Positions 4,290-5,762 of a stretch of 5,762 bases of DNA are shown here, one piece after another (positions within the stretch are counted from its first letter, which is position 1; each line of letters begins with the position of its first letter). Both the position numbers and the translations under genes were made by a program. Source of the stretch: Patescibacteria group bacterium (GTDB lineage Bacteria; Patescibacteriota; Minisyncoccia; Phycocordibacterales; UBA9973); the NCBI GenBank assembly GCA_030916575.1, contig JAUPWJ010000075.1, forward strand, positions 1-5,762, given 5' to 3'. The notes under the pieces are model-generated. The model ran no database searches and had not been told where the DNA came from. It worked only from the letters and a program-made list of their open reading frames with translations.

Positions 4290-5663
4290 CTAAAAGTCTC
4301 TATTGCCTATATAGTTTTGAGGAGTAATTTTCTTCAACTTATCAATCAGTGTTTTAGGTAAGTTATTTTTTTTGGAAATTTCATCAATAAATAAGTGCAT
4401 AGAAGATTTATCAACATTTTTACCACGAGTGTATTCTTTCAATAATTCATAGCCGTCTAGTATCCCATGTGCTCGCAATATTACTTGATATGCCTCAGAA
4501 ACAACTTCCCAATGCTTTTCAAGCTCAGAGTCCATAGCAAGTTTATCAACCTTCACTCGGCTTAAACCTTTTTCTAAAGAAAGTAGAGCTATTTTCGTAT
4601 GTCCAAAAACTAAACCAAAATTTCTCTCCACTGTAGAATCTGACAAATCTCTTTGCAGTCTTGAGATTGGAAGTTTTCTACCAAAAAATTCACAAAGAGA
4701 ATTTGCTAAATCTAAATTCCCTTCTGCATTTTCAAAATCAATCGGATTTACTTTCTGAGGCATAGCCGAAGAACCCACTTCCCCCGCTTTTGGAATCTGC
4801 ACAATCACACCCCTAGAAATATAACTCCACATATCACGAGAGAAATCCATCAATACTAAATTCATCCCACGCATAATATCAAAAAGCTCTCTATAAGTAT
4901 CATGTGATTCTATTTGAGTAGTGTATGGATTGTTGATAAATTCTATCTCATTTTTAGTATTTAAACTTTTTACAAAATCTAAGGAAAATTTCCTCCAATT
5001 GATTTTAGGGTATGCATTATACAAGGCATTGTCTCCGCCTGTGGCTCCATTTAATTTGACCTTTAATTTGAAAGAATTAAGTTGTTTTAAGCCATAGTTT
5101 AATCTTGTTTTAAAAACATTCATCTCCCAACCAAAAGTAGTCGGGCTCGCAGGCTGACCGTGAGTAAGAGCGAGCATCGGAGTCTTTTTATTTTCTTTGG
5201 CTAAAGTTTCCAGTAAACTTTCTACTTTTTTATATTGAGAATTAATTATAGAAATACCTTCGCGGAGAATATAGGCGTAAGCAATATTATTTATATCTTC
5301 AGATGTTCTACCTAGGTGAACATATTCCACTAAATCTTTAAGAGAATTACTTCTCATCTTATCTTTCAAGAAATACTCAATTGCTTTAACATCATGATTA
5401 GTGACTTTTTCAAAAGATTTTACTTTCTCTAAGTCAGTGACTGAGAAATCTGAAAAAAGAGAATTCAAATAAGTAATTTCTTTTTGACTTATTTTTCTAG
5501 GAAAAATACTCGTCTTTCCAAGTGCTAAGAAAAATCGGACTTCCACTTCTAGTCGATATTTCATAAGTCCAAATTCACTGAAAACAATAGCCAAGTCTGT
5601 GACTTTTTCTTTATACCTTCCATCTAGTTGTGAAATTACATAATTTTCATTATCTTTATTCAT
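4290..5663 (-). CDS. purB: Adenylosuccinate lyase
   Basis: PurB (EC 4.3.2.2) cleaves adenylosuccinate to AMP and fumarate, and SAICAR to AICAR and fumarate, in the cytoplasm. The 457 residues closely match the length and motif order of the E. coli-type enzyme. Near the N-terminus is SQLDGRYKEKV. TNHDVKAIEYFLK lies at 88-100 and TSEDINN at 120-126. THGQPASPTT (167-176) carries the likely catalytic His168. NPYTTQIESHD lies at 245-255. The flexible signature loop GSSAMPQKVNPIDFEN spans 297-312 with catalytic Ser298 or Ser299, followed by RLQRDLSDSTVERN at 335-348. The loop reads MPQK where E. coli has MPHK; Gln occurs there elsewhere in the superfamily. The protein ends shortly after NYIGNRDF, so the last helix is slightly short. 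No clear SD precedes the ATG. It follows another gene by 17 bases and may be co-transcribed with it. In a reduced genome, IMP-to-AMP salvage is a plausible role. Confidence 0.97.
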   Translation of the reverse strand: MNKDNENYVISQLDGRYKEKVTDLAIVFSEFGLMKYRLEVEVRFFLALGKTSIFPRKISQKEITYLNSLFSDFSVTDLEKVKSFEKVTNHDVKAIEYFLKDKMRSNSLKDLVEYVHLGRTSEDINNIAYAYILREGISIINSQYKKVESLLETLAKENKKTPMLALTHGQPASPTTFGWEMNVFKTRLNYGLKQLNSFKLKVKLNGATGGDNALYNAYPKINWRKFSLDFVKSLNTKNEIEFINNPYTTQIESHDTYRELFDIMRGMNLVLMDFSRDMWSYISRGVIVQIPKAGEVGSSAMPQKVNPIDFENAEGNLDLANSLCEFFGRKLPISRLQRDLSDSTVERNFGLVFGHTKIALLSLEKGLSRVKVDKLAMDSELEKHWEVVSEAYQVILRAHGILDGYELLKEYTRGKNVDKSSMHLFIDEISKKNNLPKTLIDKLKKITPQNYIGNRDF

Positions 5664-5680
5664 AAATTTATTTTATATTT

Positions 5681-5762
5681 TTAATGCCAAGCAAAACCCC
5701 GAGCAACTTTATCTGGGAACATTACTAATGTCGCTCCATTACTCTTACATGATTCAATCACA
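5681..5762 (-). CDS. C-terminal end of an unidentified gene upstream of purB
   Basis: An uninterrupted frame enters from the window edge and ends at TAA (5683-5681). It reads VIESCKSNGATLVMFPDKVA and then RGFAWH. The residue mix looks like a folded cytoplasmic protein, and the stop lies 17 bases before the purB start, which suggests one operon. Only 26 codons are visible and I do not recognise the family. Confidence 0.55.
   Translation of the reverse strand, partial: VIESCKSNGATLVMFPDKVARGFAWH

Noticed and set aside
4771..4776. MPQK instead of MPHK in PurB as a sign of inactivation
   Set aside because: Gln at this position is found in other members of the fumarase/aspartase superfamily, and the catalytic Ser loop, His168 and the other motifs are intact.

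Overview
The window is AT-rich, and every supported gene reads on the minus strand, so gene order runs from high to low coordinates. The content fits a small-genome Patescibacteria (CPR) bacterium of the Parcubacteria/Nomurabacteria type. The supporting signs are secreted proteins with a signal peptide, a short coiled coil and Ser/Thr-rich beta domains, a 'TM-helix' channel-like protein without the MscS beta domain, and a winged-helix protein fused to a degenerate nucleotidyltransferase-like domain. Few genes carry a strong Shine-Dalgarno (SD) site. The lineage is inferred from memory of these families and was not tested by a search.

Layout in transcription order. (1) 5762-5681: the 3' end of an unidentified gene. 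(2) 5663-4290: adenylosuccinate lyase PurB, complete and with its catalytic motifs. (3) 4253-3672: a winged-helix/nucleotidyltransferase-like putative regulator, possibly with its own near-leaderless promoter. (4) 3671-3547: an intergenic region with a -10-like box, a GC-rich hairpin and a possible 8-codon leader ORF. (5) 3546-2857: a five-helix membrane protein of the conserved TM-helix / MscS-like type, followed by a strong terminator. (6) 2729-1443: a secreted modular protein with a peptidoglycan-binding domain, followed by a terminator. (7) 1323-187: a paralogous secreted modular protein with a different C-terminus. (8) 179-1: the N-terminal part of a membrane-anchored protein that runs off the window and starts only 7 bases after gene 7 ends.

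The most notable part is the pair of secreted genes. They share a 5' cassette covering an upstream terminator, a promoter with an identical 40-bp block, the 5' UTR, the signal peptide and the coiled coil. Downstream they carry related modules in different arrangements: a Ser/Thr-rich beta domain and five copies in total of a strictly spaced cysteine module, C-x5-[YF]-S-x3-G-x2-C. One gene has a peptidoglycan-binding domain and a WWGKVNQH-type C-terminal module; the other has a beta-rich C-terminal domain. All mature-protein cysteines come in even numbers and mostly in conserved pairs, as expected for disulfide-stabilised cell-surface proteins. The two 5' UTRs differ at only two bases, both at the SD site. 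No mobile element, CRISPR array, tRNA or rRNA was seen.
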